Part shown: positions 16,697 through 27,430 of the stretch, piece by piece
Numbering within the stretch: position 1 is the stretch's first letter
Layout of the letters: every line of letters starts with the position of its first letter
Source of the DNA: Lachnospiraceae bacterium
GTDB lineage: Bacteria; Bacillota; Clostridia; Lachnospirales; Lachnospiraceae
Reading direction: 5' to 3'
NCBI GenBank assembly: GCA_017470735.1
Contig: JAFUYB010000064.1
Location: 1 to 62,901, forward strand
Length of the DNA: 62,901 nucleotides
The notes under the pieces: model-generated
What the model was told of the DNA's origin: nothing
What the model saw: only the letters and a program-made list of their open reading frames with translations
Databases searched by the model: none
Translations under genes and position numbers: made by a program

Positions 16697-17425
16697 TCAC
16701 TTCAGCCAGCTGTCCCGCCCGTCGGATTTCAGATGCGATTTGAACATCTCCAGGTCGTCCTTGGTCGTCAGCTTGATATTTTTGTCGCTGCCTGCCGCGA
16801 AATGCAGACGGACACCGAGCTGAACCATCATCGTGTTGGTGTAGTTGGAACCGTCGATACCGATCTGCTTGTCATAAGCTTCGTGGTACTTGTCATCGAG
16901 CAGACGGAACGCATACGCCTGCGGGGTAGAAACGCGCCGCAAGGTTTCGCGGGGAATGTACTCGGTCGTTGTCGTCTCATCTTCGGGATCGACTTTAAAT
17001 ATCTGCTCATTGTAAGGCAGGCTCGTCACAGCATTGCCGTATTTTTTAGCTTTAATGATAATATCGGTCAGAACCGTCTCGTCCACCATCGGGCGGATCC
17101 CGTCGTGAATAATGACAATATCGTCATCCGCCGCTTTGCCCTCCAAATGGTAGACTCCGTTGCGGATCGAACCCTGTGCCGACTCACCGCCGTCGATCAC
17201 ATCCACAAGCTTTGTGATGTTAAACTGCTTGGCGTAGGCACGCAAAATATCGTGCCATCCCTCAATGCACACCACATAAATCTCATCGATCTGAGGATGG
17301 CGCTGAAATCCCTCCAGCGTGTAGATCACTACCGGCTTGTCATATACATTGATGAACTGCTTGGGGATGTCCTGATGCATACGGGATCCGACACCGCCCG
17401 CAATGATAATCGCTATCGTCTTCAT
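16697..17425 (-). CDS. ispD: IspD/TarI family CTP-dependent cytidylyltransferase
   Basis: A 242-residue cytidylyltransferase. IIAGGVGSRMHQDIPKQF at the N-terminus is the CTP-binding loop of the IspD/TarI family. The central VIIHDGIRPMV matches the family's conserved Asp-Arg segment, and LRRVSTPQAYAF and LTTKDDLEMF are the later family motifs. IspD makes CDP-methylerythritol for isoprenoids, while TarI-like relatives make CDP-ribitol for surface polymers. The sequence alone leaves both open, and nearby LicD and SDR genes favour a glycan role. It starts one base after the stop of the coiled-coil ORF at 17427, so the two are translationally coupled and lie downstream of the atp operon. Confidence 0.8.
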   Translation of the reverse strand: MKTIAIIIAGGVGSRMHQDIPKQFINVYDKPVVIYTLEGFQRHPQIDEIYVVCIEGWHDILRAYAKQFNITKLVDVIDGGESAQGSIRNGVYHLEGKAADDDIVIIHDGIRPMVDETVLTDIIIKAKKYGNAVTSLPYNEQIFKVDPEDETTTTEYIPRETLRRVSTPQAYAFRLLDDKYHEAYDKQIGIDGSNYTNTMMVQLGVRLHFAAGSDKNIKLTTKDDLEMFKSHLKSDGRDSWLK

Positions 17426-17426
17426 A

Positions 17427-17654
17427 TCATTGACCGCCGTGCCGCCGCTGCTCGTAGACCATATGCAGCATATCTTCTTCGTAACGCTCGTCTGTAAAAG
17501 CGGACAGCTTTTTTAATACTGACTGCTTTTTATCATTTATCTGCTTCAATTCCCGCTTGACGCGTTCTTCTTCGGCTTCCAGCGATTTCAATTCTTTTTT
17601 CAGCTCTTCCGCTGTCGCCATTGCCGAATCCAAACCAATAATCGATAATGACAT
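17427..17654 (-). CDS. Small coiled-coil protein between atpC and the cytidylyltransferase
   Basis: A 75-residue protein, almost wholly a charged coiled coil in the middle (AEELKKELKSLEAEEERVKR) with a tail EDMLHMVYEQRRHGGQ. GGGAGG lies 8 bases before the start. It ends one base before the IspD/TarI gene. I do not recognise a family; membership in that operon is the only functional hint. Confidence 0.6.
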   Translation of the reverse strand: MSLSIIGLDSAMATAEELKKELKSLEAEEERVKRELKQINDKKQSVLKKLSAFTDERYEEDMLHMVYEQRRHGGQ

Positions 17655-17762
17655 TTACAATGCCTCCCTTTATGATCTCTTCCCCAAAATAATAATTACG
17701 CGCCACACATCCGCGTCTATTTCCTATCGAAAGAATAGCCGGATGTACAATGCCCAGCCGCG

Positions 17763-18182
17763 CTACCTCTCCCGTCCAGCCAGCGTTTTCCGCACCAACG
17801 CTTTCCGCAACGCTGTTTCTGCGCGCACAAGATCCAAATCGCTCGCCTTTGCCTCGATACGCTCCCGCGCCCGCTTTTCCGCCGCCTCTGCCCGCGCCAC
17901 ATCAATTTCGTCAGGCCACTCTGCCGCCTCTGCCAGCAGCGTCACTTTATCGCCTTGTATCTCCGCAAAACCGGAATATACGCCTGCGGTTTTTTTATTT
18001 TCTTCATCCTCCGTGATCGTCACAACGCCGGGCGCCAGCACCGTCGTCAGCGGAATATGGTGCGCGTAAACACCGATATCCCCTTCTGTCGTCGTAAACT
18101 CGATCATCGAAGCCACGCCCTCGTAAAACACCCGTTCAGGCGTGATCACTTTCACCTCAAAGGTATTTGCCGTCTCTGCCAT
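17763..18182 (-). CDS. atpC: ATP synthase epsilon subunit
   Basis: A 139-residue F1 epsilon subunit. It has the N-terminal beta-sandwich with VKVITPERVFYEG and a conserved GDIGVYAHHIPL segment, and a C-terminal helical hairpin rich in Ala/Glu/Arg. Epsilon forms the central stalk with gamma and regulates ATP hydrolysis. It is the last classical gene of the atp operon, 83 bases after atpD, with GAGGTAAT before the ATG. About 100 bases follow before the next small ORF and contain an imperfect hairpin without a clear T run, so read-through into ispD is possible. Confidence 0.95.
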   Translation of the reverse strand: MAETANTFEVKVITPERVFYEGVASMIEFTTTEGDIGVYAHHIPLTTVLAPGVVTITEDEENKKTAGVYSGFAEIQGDKVTLLAEAAEWPDEIDVARAEAAEKRARERIEAKASDLDLVRAETALRKALVRKTLAGRER

Positions 18183-18265
18183 GCCATATTACCTCTGCTG
18201 CAGCGGCAGCTTACTTAAATCGCCGTCGCCGCGTATCATCCGTTTCGATTCAGCCTGCTAAAGCT

Positions 18266-19675
<1,410 letters not shown>

Positions 19676-19688
19676 CTATACCTTTCTG

Positions 19689-20549
19689 CTACGCCAACGC
19701 CTCTGCTCCGGCAATGATCTCGGTCAGCTCCTGTGTGATCGAGCCCTGCCGCGCACGGTTGTATTTTAAGGTCAGATCAGAAATCATATCCTCGGCATTG
19801 CTCGTTGCCGAATCCATCGCCTGCATCCGGGCACCGTTTTCTGACGCCACCGCCTCGATCAGCGCTCCATAGATCAGGCTTGTCACATACTTGGGTACGA
19901 TCAGTCCCAACGCCTCTTCCTCGTTGGGCTCGAAATTCATCAGCAGGTTGGAATCATTACCCTCCGCAATGTCTTCCTCATCGACCGCCACCGGCAGCAG
20001 CTGGAGCAATGTCGGTTCGTGTACCACAGTATTTTTAAAATGCGTATACGCAAGATAGATCGCCCGAAGCTCACCGTCCGCATACCGCTTTAACAGATCC
20101 TTGCAGATACGGGACGCATCCTCATAGGTCGGGGCTTCCATCACATCGTTATCCGCATCCATGATCGAATAGCCGCGGTGCGCCAAAAGTTCCTCGCCCT
20201 TGTGTCCGATCGCGTAGATCTCTGTCTCGTCTTTGTCCAATTCACTGGCCGTGATCAGCTTGACGATATTGGAATTGTAGCCGCCCGCCAATCCGCGGTT
20301 GGATGTGATCGTGATAACGGCGCATTTGCCCTCGTCATGCTCTGTCAGGTACGGATGATCCACGCTGCCGACCCGCGCGAGCATGCTGCACACTGTCCGG
20401 TACATTGCGTTGAAATACGGCGATACATCCTCTGCCCTGCCCTTTGCCTTTTGGAGCTTGACGGTGGACACAAGCTTCATCGCTTTGGTAATCTGCTGCG
20501 TGCTCGAAATGCTGGTGCGGCGTCTTTTTATGTCACGCATCGAAGCCAT
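19689..20549 (-). CDS. atpG: ATP synthase gamma subunit
   Basis: A 286-residue F1 gamma subunit, the rotating shaft. The N-terminal MRDIKRRRTSISSTQQITKA and the C-terminal SATSNAEDMISDLTLKYNRA with RQGSITQELTEI are the two conserved coiled-coil ends. The start has a GGGGG site eight bases upstream. The gene's first 17 bases overlap the end of the small ORF at 20533. Confidence 0.97.
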   Translation of the reverse strand: MASMRDIKRRRTSISSTQQITKAMKLVSTVKLQKAKGRAEDVSPYFNAMYRTVCSMLARVGSVDHPYLTEHDEGKCAVITITSNRGLAGGYNSNIVKLITASELDKDETEIYAIGHKGEELLAHRGYSIMDADNDVMEAPTYEDASRICKDLLKRYADGELRAIYLAYTHFKNTVVHEPTLLQLLPVAVDEEDIAEGNDSNLLMNFEPNEEEALGLIVPKYVTSLIYGALIEAVASENGARMQAMDSATSNAEDMISDLTLKYNRARQGSITQELTEIIAGAEALA

Positions 20550-20706
20550 GCTTCAATCCCCCTTGTCTTTCTCTTCTTTCTGAATCATTTGAAAGTGGAT
20601 TTTTCTTCAAACGCGCCAATTTCTTTCTGGCTTCCGTAATGTCGCTGCACCCTTCCAGCAAAATATCAATCATCTCAATAATACTGCTGAATTGATAATC
20701 GGTCAT
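20533..20706 (-). CDS. Small protein encoded between atpA and atpG
   Basis: A 57-residue ORF starting at 20706 (GGGAG just upstream). An alternative GTG at 20730 would overlap the atpA stop as GTGA. The peptide begins MTDYQFSSIIEMIDILLEGC and continues with a helical Lys/Arg-rich part. Similar short proteins starting MxDYQF with a hydrophobic helix occur in other clostridial operons as far as I recall, but I cannot assign a function. It is not a known ATP synthase subunit. Its position inside the operon and overlap with atpG argue that it is translated. Confidence 0.6.
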   Translation of the reverse strand: MTDYQFSSIIEMIDILLEGCSDITEARKKLARLKKNPLSNDSERRERQGGLKHGFDA

Positions 20707-20726
20707 TACATCCACTCCCACCTGCT

Positions 20727-22241
20727 TCACGCTCCCTTAACGAAATCCTTCTTCGCTTCCTCGATCGCCTTGACCAGAAGCTTCTCCATATCCGCGGAGA
20801 GCTCCTTGGTGTCACGGATCGACTGCGGGATCTCAGGATACTTCGTATCCACAAGCTCGATCAACGCCTTTTCAAAAGCAAGTACATCCGCGGTCGCAAT
20901 GTCAAGCAGATGCTTCTGCGTCGCCGCGTAGATGATCATGATCTGATTTTCCACCGGCATCGGCTCATACTGCGGCTGCTTGAGCATCTCCTGAATGCGC
21001 TCGCCCTGCGCCAGCTTCTCCGCGGTATCCTTGTCCAGCTCGGAGCCGAACTGCGCGAACGCCGCCAGCTCACGGAACTGCGCCAGCTCGACACGGATCG
21101 GAGCGGCAATCTTTTTCATCGCCTTGATCTGGGCGGATCCGCCGACTCGCGAAACCGACAGACCTGCGTTGATTGCCGGACGCTGACCTGCGTTGAACAT
21201 ATCTGTCTCCAGATAAATCTGTCCGTCCGTAATCGAAATGACATTGGTCGGAATGTATGCGGACACATCGCCTGCCTGGGTCTCAATGATCGGCAGTGCC
21301 GTCAGGGAACCGCCTCCCAGCTCGTCATTCAGCTTTGCCGCGCGCTCAAGAAGCCTTGAATGCAGATAGAAGACATCGCCCGGGTACGCCTCTCGTCCAG
21401 GCGGACGCCTCAGAAGCAATGACAGTGTACGGTATGCCACTGCGTGCTTGGACAAGTCGTCGTAAATCACGAGGACATCCTGTCCGCTTTCCATCCACTC
21501 TTCGCCCATCGCGCATCCCGAATACGGCGCGATGTACTGCAGCGGAGCCAGCTCGGATGCCGTCGACGCGACGACTGTCGTGTAGCTCATTGCTCCGAAT
21601 TCTTCTAAAGTCTTGACCAATGAAGCGACCGTCGACGCTTTCTGTCCGATTGCGACATAGATACACTTCATCCCCTGCCCTTTTTGGTTGATGATCGTAT
21701 CGATCGCGATCGCGGTCTTTCCGGTCTGCTTGTCACCGATGATAAGCTCACGCTGCCCGCGGCCGATCGGGATCATCGAGTCAATAGCCTTGATACCGGT
21801 CTGTACCGGCGTGTCTACTGACTTTCTCGAAATAACACCGCTCGCCACGCGCTCGATCTGGCGGAACTTGTCGGTATCGATCGGTCCCTTGCCGTCAATC
21901 GGCTGTCCGAGCGCATTGACGACACGCCCCAAAAGAGCGTCGCCGACCGGCACCTCCACCACGCGTCCGGTGGTCTTGACCGTGTCTCCTTCATTGATGT
22001 TGCGCTGGTTGCCCAAAAGCACGGCACCGACATTGTCCTCCTCGAGATTCAGGACCATGCCGTACACTTCACCCGGGAACTCCAGCAACTCACCCTGCAT
22101 GGCGTTGGACAGTCCGTGAATGCGGGCGATACCGTCCGCCACCTGAATGACCGTTCCGACATCCGCCACTTCAAGCTTCGCCGTATATCGTTTCATCTGC
22201 TCCTTGATCACGGAGCTGATCTCTTCCGGTTGTAAATTCAT
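20727..22241 (-). CDS. atpA: ATP synthase alpha subunit
   Basis: A 504-residue F1 alpha subunit with the standard N-terminal domain, Walker [14 protein letters not shown], and the conserved [20 protein letters not shown] and [15 protein letters not shown] segments. Alpha holds the non-catalytic nucleotide sites and the catalytic arginine finger (SVSRVGG region). It begins six bases after the small ORF at 22248 and ends just before the small ORF at 20533, so both extra genes flank it. Confidence 0.98.
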   Translation of the reverse strand: MNLQPEEISSVIKEQMKRYTAKLEVADVGTVIQVADGIARIHGLSNAMQGELLEFPGEVYGMVLNLEEDNVGAVLLGNQRNINEGDTVKTTGRVVEVPVGDALLGRVVNALGQPIDGKGPIDTDKFRQIERVASGVISRKSVDTPVQTGIKAIDSMIPIGRGQRELIIGDKQTGKTAIAIDTIINQKGQGMKCIYVAIGQKASTVASLVKTLEEFGAMSYTTVVASTASELAPLQYIAPYSGCAMGEEWMESGQDVLVIYDDLSKHAVAYRTLSLLLRRPPGREAYPGDVFYLHSRLLERAAKLNDELGGGSLTALPIIETQAGDVSAYIPTNVISITDGQIYLETDMFNAGQRPAINAGLSVSRVGGSAQIKAMKKIAAPIRVELAQFRELAAFAQFGSELDKDTAEKLAQGERIQEMLKQPQYEPMPVENQIMIIYAATQKHLLDIATADVLAFEKALIELVDTKYPEIPQSIRDTKELSADMEKLLVKAIEEAKKDFVKGA

Positions 22242-22247
22242 GGAGTG

Positions 22248-22388
22248 CTATTCATCTCCTTTCTTCTTATTATCTATCGACGGATAATTCAAACCCAAAA
22301 CTTCCATCAACCGCCGCATTGCCTCATCCTGCGATTTGCCGTCCTGAGCCTGTTGATTTAGGTATCTCTGCATTTCATCCTTTGTCAT
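22248..22388 (-). CDS. Small protein encoded between atpH and atpA
   Basis: A 46-residue ORF beginning MTKDEMQRYLNQQAQDGKSQ and ending with a Lys-rich tail. GTAGGTGAAG precedes the ATG. It fits exactly between the atpH stop (13 bases before) and the atpA start (6 bases after), leaving almost no other spacer. Its tail carries the AAGGAGA site that serves atpA. The function is unknown; it could be a real small protein or a leader that couples translation into atpA. Codon use looks like ordinary coding sequence. Confidence 0.5.
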   Translation of the reverse strand: MTKDEMQRYLNQQAQDGKSQDEAMRRLMEVLGLNYPSIDNKKKGDE

Positions 22389-22401
22389 AGCTTCACCTAC
22401 C

Positions 22402-22944
22402 CTATCTTCCTGACGAAAGTTCATGCGACAGCTTTTCCAGCTTGGTCCGCACGCTCGAATCGACTACGCGGTCTCCGATGCGGATCACCATTCCGCCGAT
22501 CAGGCCGGGCTCGATACCGAAATGCATCTCCAGCGACACGAAATCGGTCGTCGAAAGCAGACGCTCCTCGACTTCCTTTTTCTGCTTTGCGGGCAGCTCC
22601 ATCGGCGTCGACACATAGACCACGCCGATCTTCCGGTATGCCTTGACCCTGTCGATGAACTCCGAAAAGACATCCGCCGTATCCGCAAAATGCCCCTTTT
22701 CCAGCAGCATCTCAAGCAGACCGTAAATCTCATCGGATACCCTGCCTTTGAACACTGCCTCCAAGACGCCGTCCTTTTCTTCTTCGCTGATCTGCGGATG
22801 CGTCATCATGCGGATCAGTTCAGGATTTTCTTCCAATGCCGTCACAATGCTCTCCGCTTCGGCGAGGTACTCGTCAAAACGGTTCTCCTCTTCAGCGACT
22901 TCGTAGAGCGCATTGCCATAAACATCCTTTACCTGCTTTGCCAT
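22402..22944 (-). CDS. atpH: ATP synthase delta subunit
   Basis: A 180-residue F1 delta subunit (OSCP). An N-terminal helical domain starts VKDVYGNALYEVAEE, and the C-terminal part contains the conserved EPGLIGGMVIRIGDRVVDSSV. Delta joins the F1 head to the b-subunit stalk. It overlaps the end of atpF by 16 bases, consistent with translational coupling. Confidence 0.96.
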   Translation of the reverse strand: MAKQVKDVYGNALYEVAEEENRFDEYLAEAESIVTALEENPELIRMMTHPQISEEEKDGVLEAVFKGRVSDEIYGLLEMLLEKGHFADTADVFSEFIDRVKAYRKIGVVYVSTPMELPAKQKKEVEERLLSTTDFVSLEMHFGIEPGLIGGMVIRIGDRVVDSSVRTKLEKLSHELSSGR

Positions 22945-23447
22945 GTCGCATTACCCATTTCTTTCAAAGTCTCATCCACAAGGCTCTCCTGAATGGTCAC
23001 ATCGATATTGGCGGAAACGACCTTTTGAGCCATCAGCGCCGCAACCGCGATCATCTGCTGCTTGACCTCGTCCTCCACGCGCTTCTTGGTCAGCTCCGCT
23101 TCCTCATTGGCACGGGCAATGATCCGTGCAGCCTCGTCCTTTGCTTCCGATTCGATCCGCGCCTGATTCTCCAGGCCTTTCTTACGGGCTTCACCGAGGA
23201 TCTGCTCGACTTCCTTTTCCGCGGATGCCAGCTTGGCCTCGTACTCCGCGCGTAAGCTTGCCGCCTTTTCCTTGTCGCCTGCGGCCGTCGCGATATCCGT
23301 GGCAATGCGCTCTTTACGCTCTGCCAGCAGCTTTTTCGCCGGCTCAAAAAGCAGATAAGACAGGATCAGACAAAGGAAGAATACGGATATGCCCAACAGC
23401 ACAGCATCGTGCAGGAGCTGAAAATCCAAATTGAATAATCTAGTCAT
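22929..23447 (-). CDS. atpF: ATP synthase b subunit
   Basis: A 172-residue stator subunit with one N-terminal membrane helix (LLGISVFFLCLILSYLLFEP) and a long charged coiled coil to the C-terminus. It anchors the F1 head against rotation. GGAAGGAA precedes the ATG. It lies between atpE and atpH in the classical order. Confidence 0.96.
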   Translation of the reverse strand: MTRLFNLDFQLLHDAVLLGISVFFLCLILSYLLFEPAKKLLAERKERIATDIATAAGDKEKAASLRAEYEAKLASAEKEVEQILGEARKKGLENQARIESEAKDEAARIIARANEEAELTKKRVEDEVKQQMIAVAALMAQKVVSANIDVTIQESLVDETLKEMGNATWQSR

Positions 23448-23479
23448 TCTCTATTTCCTTCCTTGAAAGTGCCGGGAAA

Positions 23480-23755
<276 letters not shown>

Positions 23756-23783
23756 CTAGGAATAAATTAATTTGGTTACATTA

Positions 23784-24527
23784 TTATACATTGTCCGACA
23801 ACTGTTGTGAAATATAAGTCATCGTCAACATCGTAAACACATAGGTCTGTATCGCTCCCGAGAATAGGTCGAAGTAAATATGCAAAAACGACGGCCACGC
23901 GATCGCGATCTGTGACAGCAGCCCGTATACCAGCGCCATAATGACCGTGCCCGAAAGGATATTCGCAAACAGACGCAGCGACAGCGAGATCGGTACCGCA
24001 ATCTCTGAGATCAGATTGATCGGGAACCAAATCGGCAGCCATGGCGGCAGCGGCGAACACATATCCGTCCAGATGCTCTTTAAGCTGTTGTGCTTGAACT
24101 GCGCGAAATGGATCAGACAAAATGTAATGATCGCCAGCGCAAAGGTCGTACCATAATCAGCCGTCGGCGGCCGCAAGCCCAAAAGCCCGGAAATGTTGGA
24201 CAGCAGGATAAACATGAAAATTGTCGCGATATAATTGAAATACCGCGGTGTAGCCTTGCCCATCGATCCCTGGACGATGCCGGTCAGCCCTTCGATCATC
24301 AGCTCCACGACATTCTGCAGTCCGCTCGGCGTATCGGTCGCCGATGCCCTGACCAGCACACGGTTTGCCGCAATCGCAAACCCGATCAGGATCAGCATCA
24401 CGATCAAAATGCAGACATGGGATGTCGTGATCCATACGGTCTGTCCGAAAATCTCATACGAAAACAGTCCGTGGATCATGAAATCAATATCATCCGCTGA
24501 TGCCAGCAGTAACGGTTCAAACTGCAA
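23784..24527 (-). CDS. atpB: ATP synthase a subunit
   Basis: A 247-residue membrane stator subunit. Helix 4 region SLRLFANILSG carries the essential arginine that releases the ion from the c ring, and further conserved helices follow. I use the TTG at 24527 because GAGGAGGGGGTG lies just upstream. The first ATG (24479) has no ribosome site and would shorten the N-terminus. It is 4 bases after the subunit I gene. Confidence 0.95.
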   Translation of the reverse strand: MQFEPLLLASADDIDFMIHGLFSYEIFGQTVWITTSHVCILIVMLILIGFAIAANRVLVRASATDTPSGLQNVVELMIEGLTGIVQGSMGKATPRYFNYIATIFMFILLSNISGLLGLRPPTADYGTTFALAIITFCLIHFAQFKHNSLKSIWTDMCSPLPPWLPIWFPINLISEIAVPISLSLRLFANILSGTVIMALVYGLLSQIAIAWPSFLHIYFDLFSGAIQTYVFTMLTMTYISQQLSDNV

Positions 24528-24531
24528 GGTA

Positions 24532-24906
24532 TCACCCCCTCCTCTTGAATTGCTGTATATATGCGGACACTTTCAGTCCCATCATTCCGATAAACGCGGC
24601 GATAAAATCGCCCAAGTGAAAATAGGTCATCCCAAAGAATACGGCAACGACCACGAGATATCGCATCACGGATTTCGCAGCCAGCAGTTTCACCGAGCCT
24701 TCTCCGAACGCAACGGATGTATTCAGCACCGAAGCGATGTGTACCGCCATGAATACGGCACAGCCAAGTCCGATTGCAAGACCAACGGCAAACTGCCGCT
24801 TGTCCGGCACAAACAGAATGCCGATGCCAAACACCACCAGCCCGTATCCGAGGATACCGAGCACCAGTCCCGGAAGCGCTTCATTCATCCGCTTTAACGC
24901 CTTCAT
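24532..24906 (-). CDS. atpI: ATP synthase subunit I (AtpI-like membrane protein)
   Basis: A 124-residue protein with four membrane helices, matching the ATP-synt_I family that precedes atpB in many Firmicutes operons. Its members help assemble the c ring or import Mg2+. The start at ATG 24906 has GGGAG eight bases upstream; a GTG six bases earlier is an alternative. It overlaps the end of the preceding AtpQ-type gene by about 26 bases. Confidence 0.8.
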   Translation of the reverse strand: MKALKRMNEALPGLVLGILGYGLVVFGIGILFVPDKRQFAVGLAIGLGCAVFMAVHIASVLNTSVAFGEGSVKLLAAKSVMRYLVVVAVFFGMTYFHLGDFIAAFIGMMGLKVSAYIQQFKRRG

Positions 24907-25177
24907 CGGCACGCTCCCTTTCTGCCCTTTTCAGCTCCTCCTCCGACACCGGATCCTTTGGCCAGTCCCGCGTCATCCGCTTCACAAGCTGCCATGCGCC
25001 CTGCATCCCTGCGGCCGCCCCGGCCACAAAGCCGACAACCGCCAGCCCGATCAGGTCAAACCGCCGTCCCAGCCACGCCCCGCCGATCGTACAGAACAGG
25101 ATCGGCACCAGCATCGTGACGCCAAGCTGAAGGATCAGCGACAGCATTCCGGTGATCGTCTGCAGATTCCCTTTCAC
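24881..25177 (-). CDS. AtpQ/ATPase_gene1-like membrane protein, first gene of the atp operon
   Basis: A 98-residue protein with two hydrophobic helices separated by a short loop (AWLGRRFDLIGL) and a charged C-terminal tail. It fits the small AtpI/AtpQ-like proteins encoded at the head of atp operons (ATPase_gene1 family), including Na+-type operons. GTG start with AGGAG six bases upstream. Candidate -10 elements and a pair of direct repeats lie upstream at 25200-25300. Confidence 0.75.
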   Translation of the reverse strand: MKGNLQTITGMLSLILQLGVTMLVPILFCTIGGAWLGRRFDLIGLAVVGFVAGAAAGMQGAWQLVKRMTRDWPKDPVSEEELKRAERERADEGVKADE

Positions 25178-25273
25178 TTTAATCTCCTCATAACCGGTCT
25201 GCCTTGAGCCGATTATAAAACCATACTAAAATAATCTACATTAAAACGGCAAATATTGCAACTTTTTTGTGCT

Positions 25274-25297
25274 AATTTGCCAAAATAATTTGCCAAA
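25274..25297. repeat. Tandem 11-bp repeats upstream of the atp operon
   Basis: AATTTGCCAAA occurs at 25274-25284 and again at 25287-25297, with a 13-base period. A related GGCAAATATTGC lies just downstream in the direction of the operon (near 25249-25260). The repeats lie about 100 bases before the first atp gene in an AT-rich promoter region, so they may be a regulator site. Confidence 0.5.
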
Positions 25298-25328
25298 TGG
25301 CATCCTTTTTTCCATATCACAGCAAAGG

Positions 25329-25814
25329 TTACATTTCAATCCGCACCTTCCGTCCGCTGTGTTCATATTTGCGGAAGGTCACGCCTGCGCTGTCAAGCAT
25401 CCGTTTTGACGCAATGACGCTCGGCGTGTGCTCATATTTATCACTGTCGTAGATGATCTCGCGGATGCCGGACTGAATGATCGCCTTAGCGCATTCATTG
25501 CACGGAAACAGCGACACATACAGCTTGGCTCCGTCAAGACTGCCGCCGCGATAATTTAAAATCGCGTTCAGCTCGCTGTGCGTCGTGTAGAAATATTTAT
25601 TGTTCAACGGATCCCCGTCACGGTTCCAGGGAAATTCATCATCGGAACAGCCGATCGGAAATCCATTGTAACCGACGGACAAGATCTTGTTGTCTGACGA
25701 TACGATGCAGGCACCGACCTGCGTATTCGGATCCTTCGACCGCATCCCCGACAGAAAGGCGATCCCCATGAAATACTCATCCCAGCTGATGTAATCCTCA
25801 CGCTTTTCACTCAT
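25329..25814 (-). CDS. dCMP deaminase family protein (ComEB-like)
   Basis: A 161-residue zinc deaminase. THSELNA supplies the zinc His and catalytic Glu, and FPCNECAKAI the two zinc cysteines, both at normal spacing. The enzyme deaminates dCMP to dUMP for dTTP synthesis. GGAGG lies nine bases before the ATG, which overlaps the stop of the upstream Sua5-like gene by four bases (ATGA). The pairing of a YwlC-type gene with this deaminase just upstream of the atp operon is a familiar Firmicutes arrangement. Confidence 0.92.
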   Translation of the reverse strand: MSEKREDYISWDEYFMGIAFLSGMRSKDPNTQVGACIVSSDNKILSVGYNGFPIGCSDDEFPWNRDGDPLNNKYFYTTHSELNAILNYRGGSLDGAKLYVSLFPCNECAKAIIQSGIREIIYDSDKYEHTPSVIASKRMLDSAGVTFRKYEHSGRKVRIEM

Positions 25815-27430
25815 AATGTCTTTTCCTCCAGTATGCGGTCCGACAGCTTTTGTATCGACGCGCGGATCACCTCAAAGCAGATCCCGTAGGTCTGAAGCGT
25901 GCCGCCGTATGGATCCATGATCTCCAGCTCATCCCCGACATACTCCGATAATAAAAATGTATTTTCCTCTGTCGCTGACGGGAACTTGGACAGCACCTGC
26001 TGCCTTTGCCGTTCTTCCATGGTAAACAGCATCGTGTCCTGATCGATCTCCTCATCGGACAGCTGCTCCGATACAAAGCCTTCCAATGTGATCCCGTTGG
26101 ACACCATGACCGCTTCCGTCTTTTGGTTTAACGGCTCGGGAAACTGCACGACGATCCCCCTTGATACCGCTTCCATGTCAGAGCTTTCATAAAGCCGGTC
26201 GAAAAGCGCCGCCGCCATCGCCGATCGCGCGTTCCCGTGTCCTTCCACAAAGATGAGCTTCCGTCTGCGGCTCGACTGCATAGGCTTCGGCGCATCCAGC
26301 ACCTGGTACGATGCCGCTTTCAGCAGTCTGTTTTCAATCGCCGCGCCCAGCCCGCTTCCGGACAGAAATTCCGCATAGATCACCTCGGCGCCCAGCGTGT
26401 CAAACTGCCGCAAGACATCATAAAGCGATGCCGCCACTTCTTCCGGGCGCGTACCCACATCCAGCACCGTTCCGCTGCGGTAACGCTCTTTTGTCTCTGC
26501 CGTTGCGATAATGCCGACCGTTTTTCCTTCCTGCTGCGCCGCTTCTACCAGCTTGTTGATGCATCGGATGACATCACCCTCACTGCCCTGCACCAAATAC
26601 AGATCACCTTTTGGCGCGTAATGGCGGTATTTCATCCCGGGCGCTTTCGGGTGCAGTCCGGCGTCCATGCCGGATGGTGCCGCGTCACCAGATGCCTTTC
26701 CCGCCGTATTATGAGCCTGCCCGCTTGCACGGCCCGCAGTCTCTGCCGCATCCCGCGTCAGCGCCGGATCCACCTGCACCTTCCCGACTACCGCCTCCAG
26801 ATCTTCTTTTGTAACATAGCCCGGGCGCAGGATCGTCGGCACATCCGCCGTCAGATCCACGATCGTCGATTCCAAGCCTATCGGAGCATCTCCGCCGTCA
26901 ATGATCATATCCACCCGTCCGTCCAGATCCTCCGTCACATGGGCATACCGCGTCGTAGACGGCCTGCCTGAACGGTTGGCACTCGGCGCCGCCACCGGAC
27001 ATCCGCTCTTTTTGATCAGCTCTGACGCGATACGGTTGGACGGACAGCGCACCGCTACTGTCGCAAGCCCTCCGGTCGTCGCATCCGGTATATCAGGCTG
27101 CTTGTGCAGTACCATCGTAAGCGGTCCCGGCCAGAACCGCTCCGCCAGCTTTTTCGCCGTCCCGGGCACATCCTTTGCCACATCGCCGAGCCGGTCAGCT
27201 CCGGCAATATGCACGATCAGCGGATTGTCCGAAGGGCGGCCTTTTGCCTCATAGATCCGCCGCGCCGCATCCGCGTCAAGAGCATTTGCCCCCAGTCCGT
27301 AGACCGTCTCCGTCGGAAAAGCAACCAGCCCCCCGTCCGCGAGCACTTGTGCCGCATGGGCGATCAGCTCTTCATCTATATTTTCTGCATCCAGCCGGAT
27401 GTGTTCGGTCTGCATCTGTCCGTCATTCAT
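25811..27430 (-). CDS. Threonylcarbamoyl-AMP synthase fused to an inactive LMW phosphatase domain
   Basis: A 539-residue fusion. Residues about 10-215 are the Sua5/YwlC catalytic domain (GGLVAFPTETVYGLGANA, KGRPSDNPLIVHI, APSANRSGRPSTT), which makes threonylcarbamoyl-AMP for tRNA t6A. Residues about 260-375 form the Sua5-type C-terminal domain (KYRHYAPKG). Residues about 390-539 resemble a low-molecular-weight protein phosphatase, with MDPYGGT (Asp506) as the acid loop. The P-loop reads VEGHGNAR, so the catalytic Cys is Glu396 while Arg402 remains. The phosphatase half should be catalytically dead. In Bacillus the two functions are neighbouring genes (ywlC, ywlE). The start overlaps the GH18 gene by eight bases; an ATG at 27415 is an alternative. 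Confidence 0.88.
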   Translation of the reverse strand: MNDGQMQTEHIRLDAENIDEELIAHAAQVLADGGLVAFPTETVYGLGANALDADAARRIYEAKGRPSDNPLIVHIAGADRLGDVAKDVPGTAKKLAERFWPGPLTMVLHKQPDIPDATTGGLATVAVRCPSNRIASELIKKSGCPVAAPSANRSGRPSTTRYAHVTEDLDGRVDMIIDGGDAPIGLESTIVDLTADVPTILRPGYVTKEDLEAVVGKVQVDPALTRDAAETAGRASGQAHNTAGKASGDAAPSGMDAGLHPKAPGMKYRHYAPKGDLYLVQGSEGDVIRCINKLVEAAQQEGKTVGIIATAETKERYRSGTVLDVGTRPEEVAASLYDVLRQFDTLGAEVIYAEFLSGSGLGAAIENRLLKAASYQVLDAPKPMQSSRRRKLIFVEGHGNARSAMAAALFDRLYESSDMEAVSRGIVVQFPEPLNQKTEAVMVSNGITLEGFVSEQLSDEEIDQDTMLFTMEERQRQQVLSKFPSATEENTFLLSEYVGDELEIMDPYGGTLQTYGICFEVIRASIQKLSDRILEEKTL

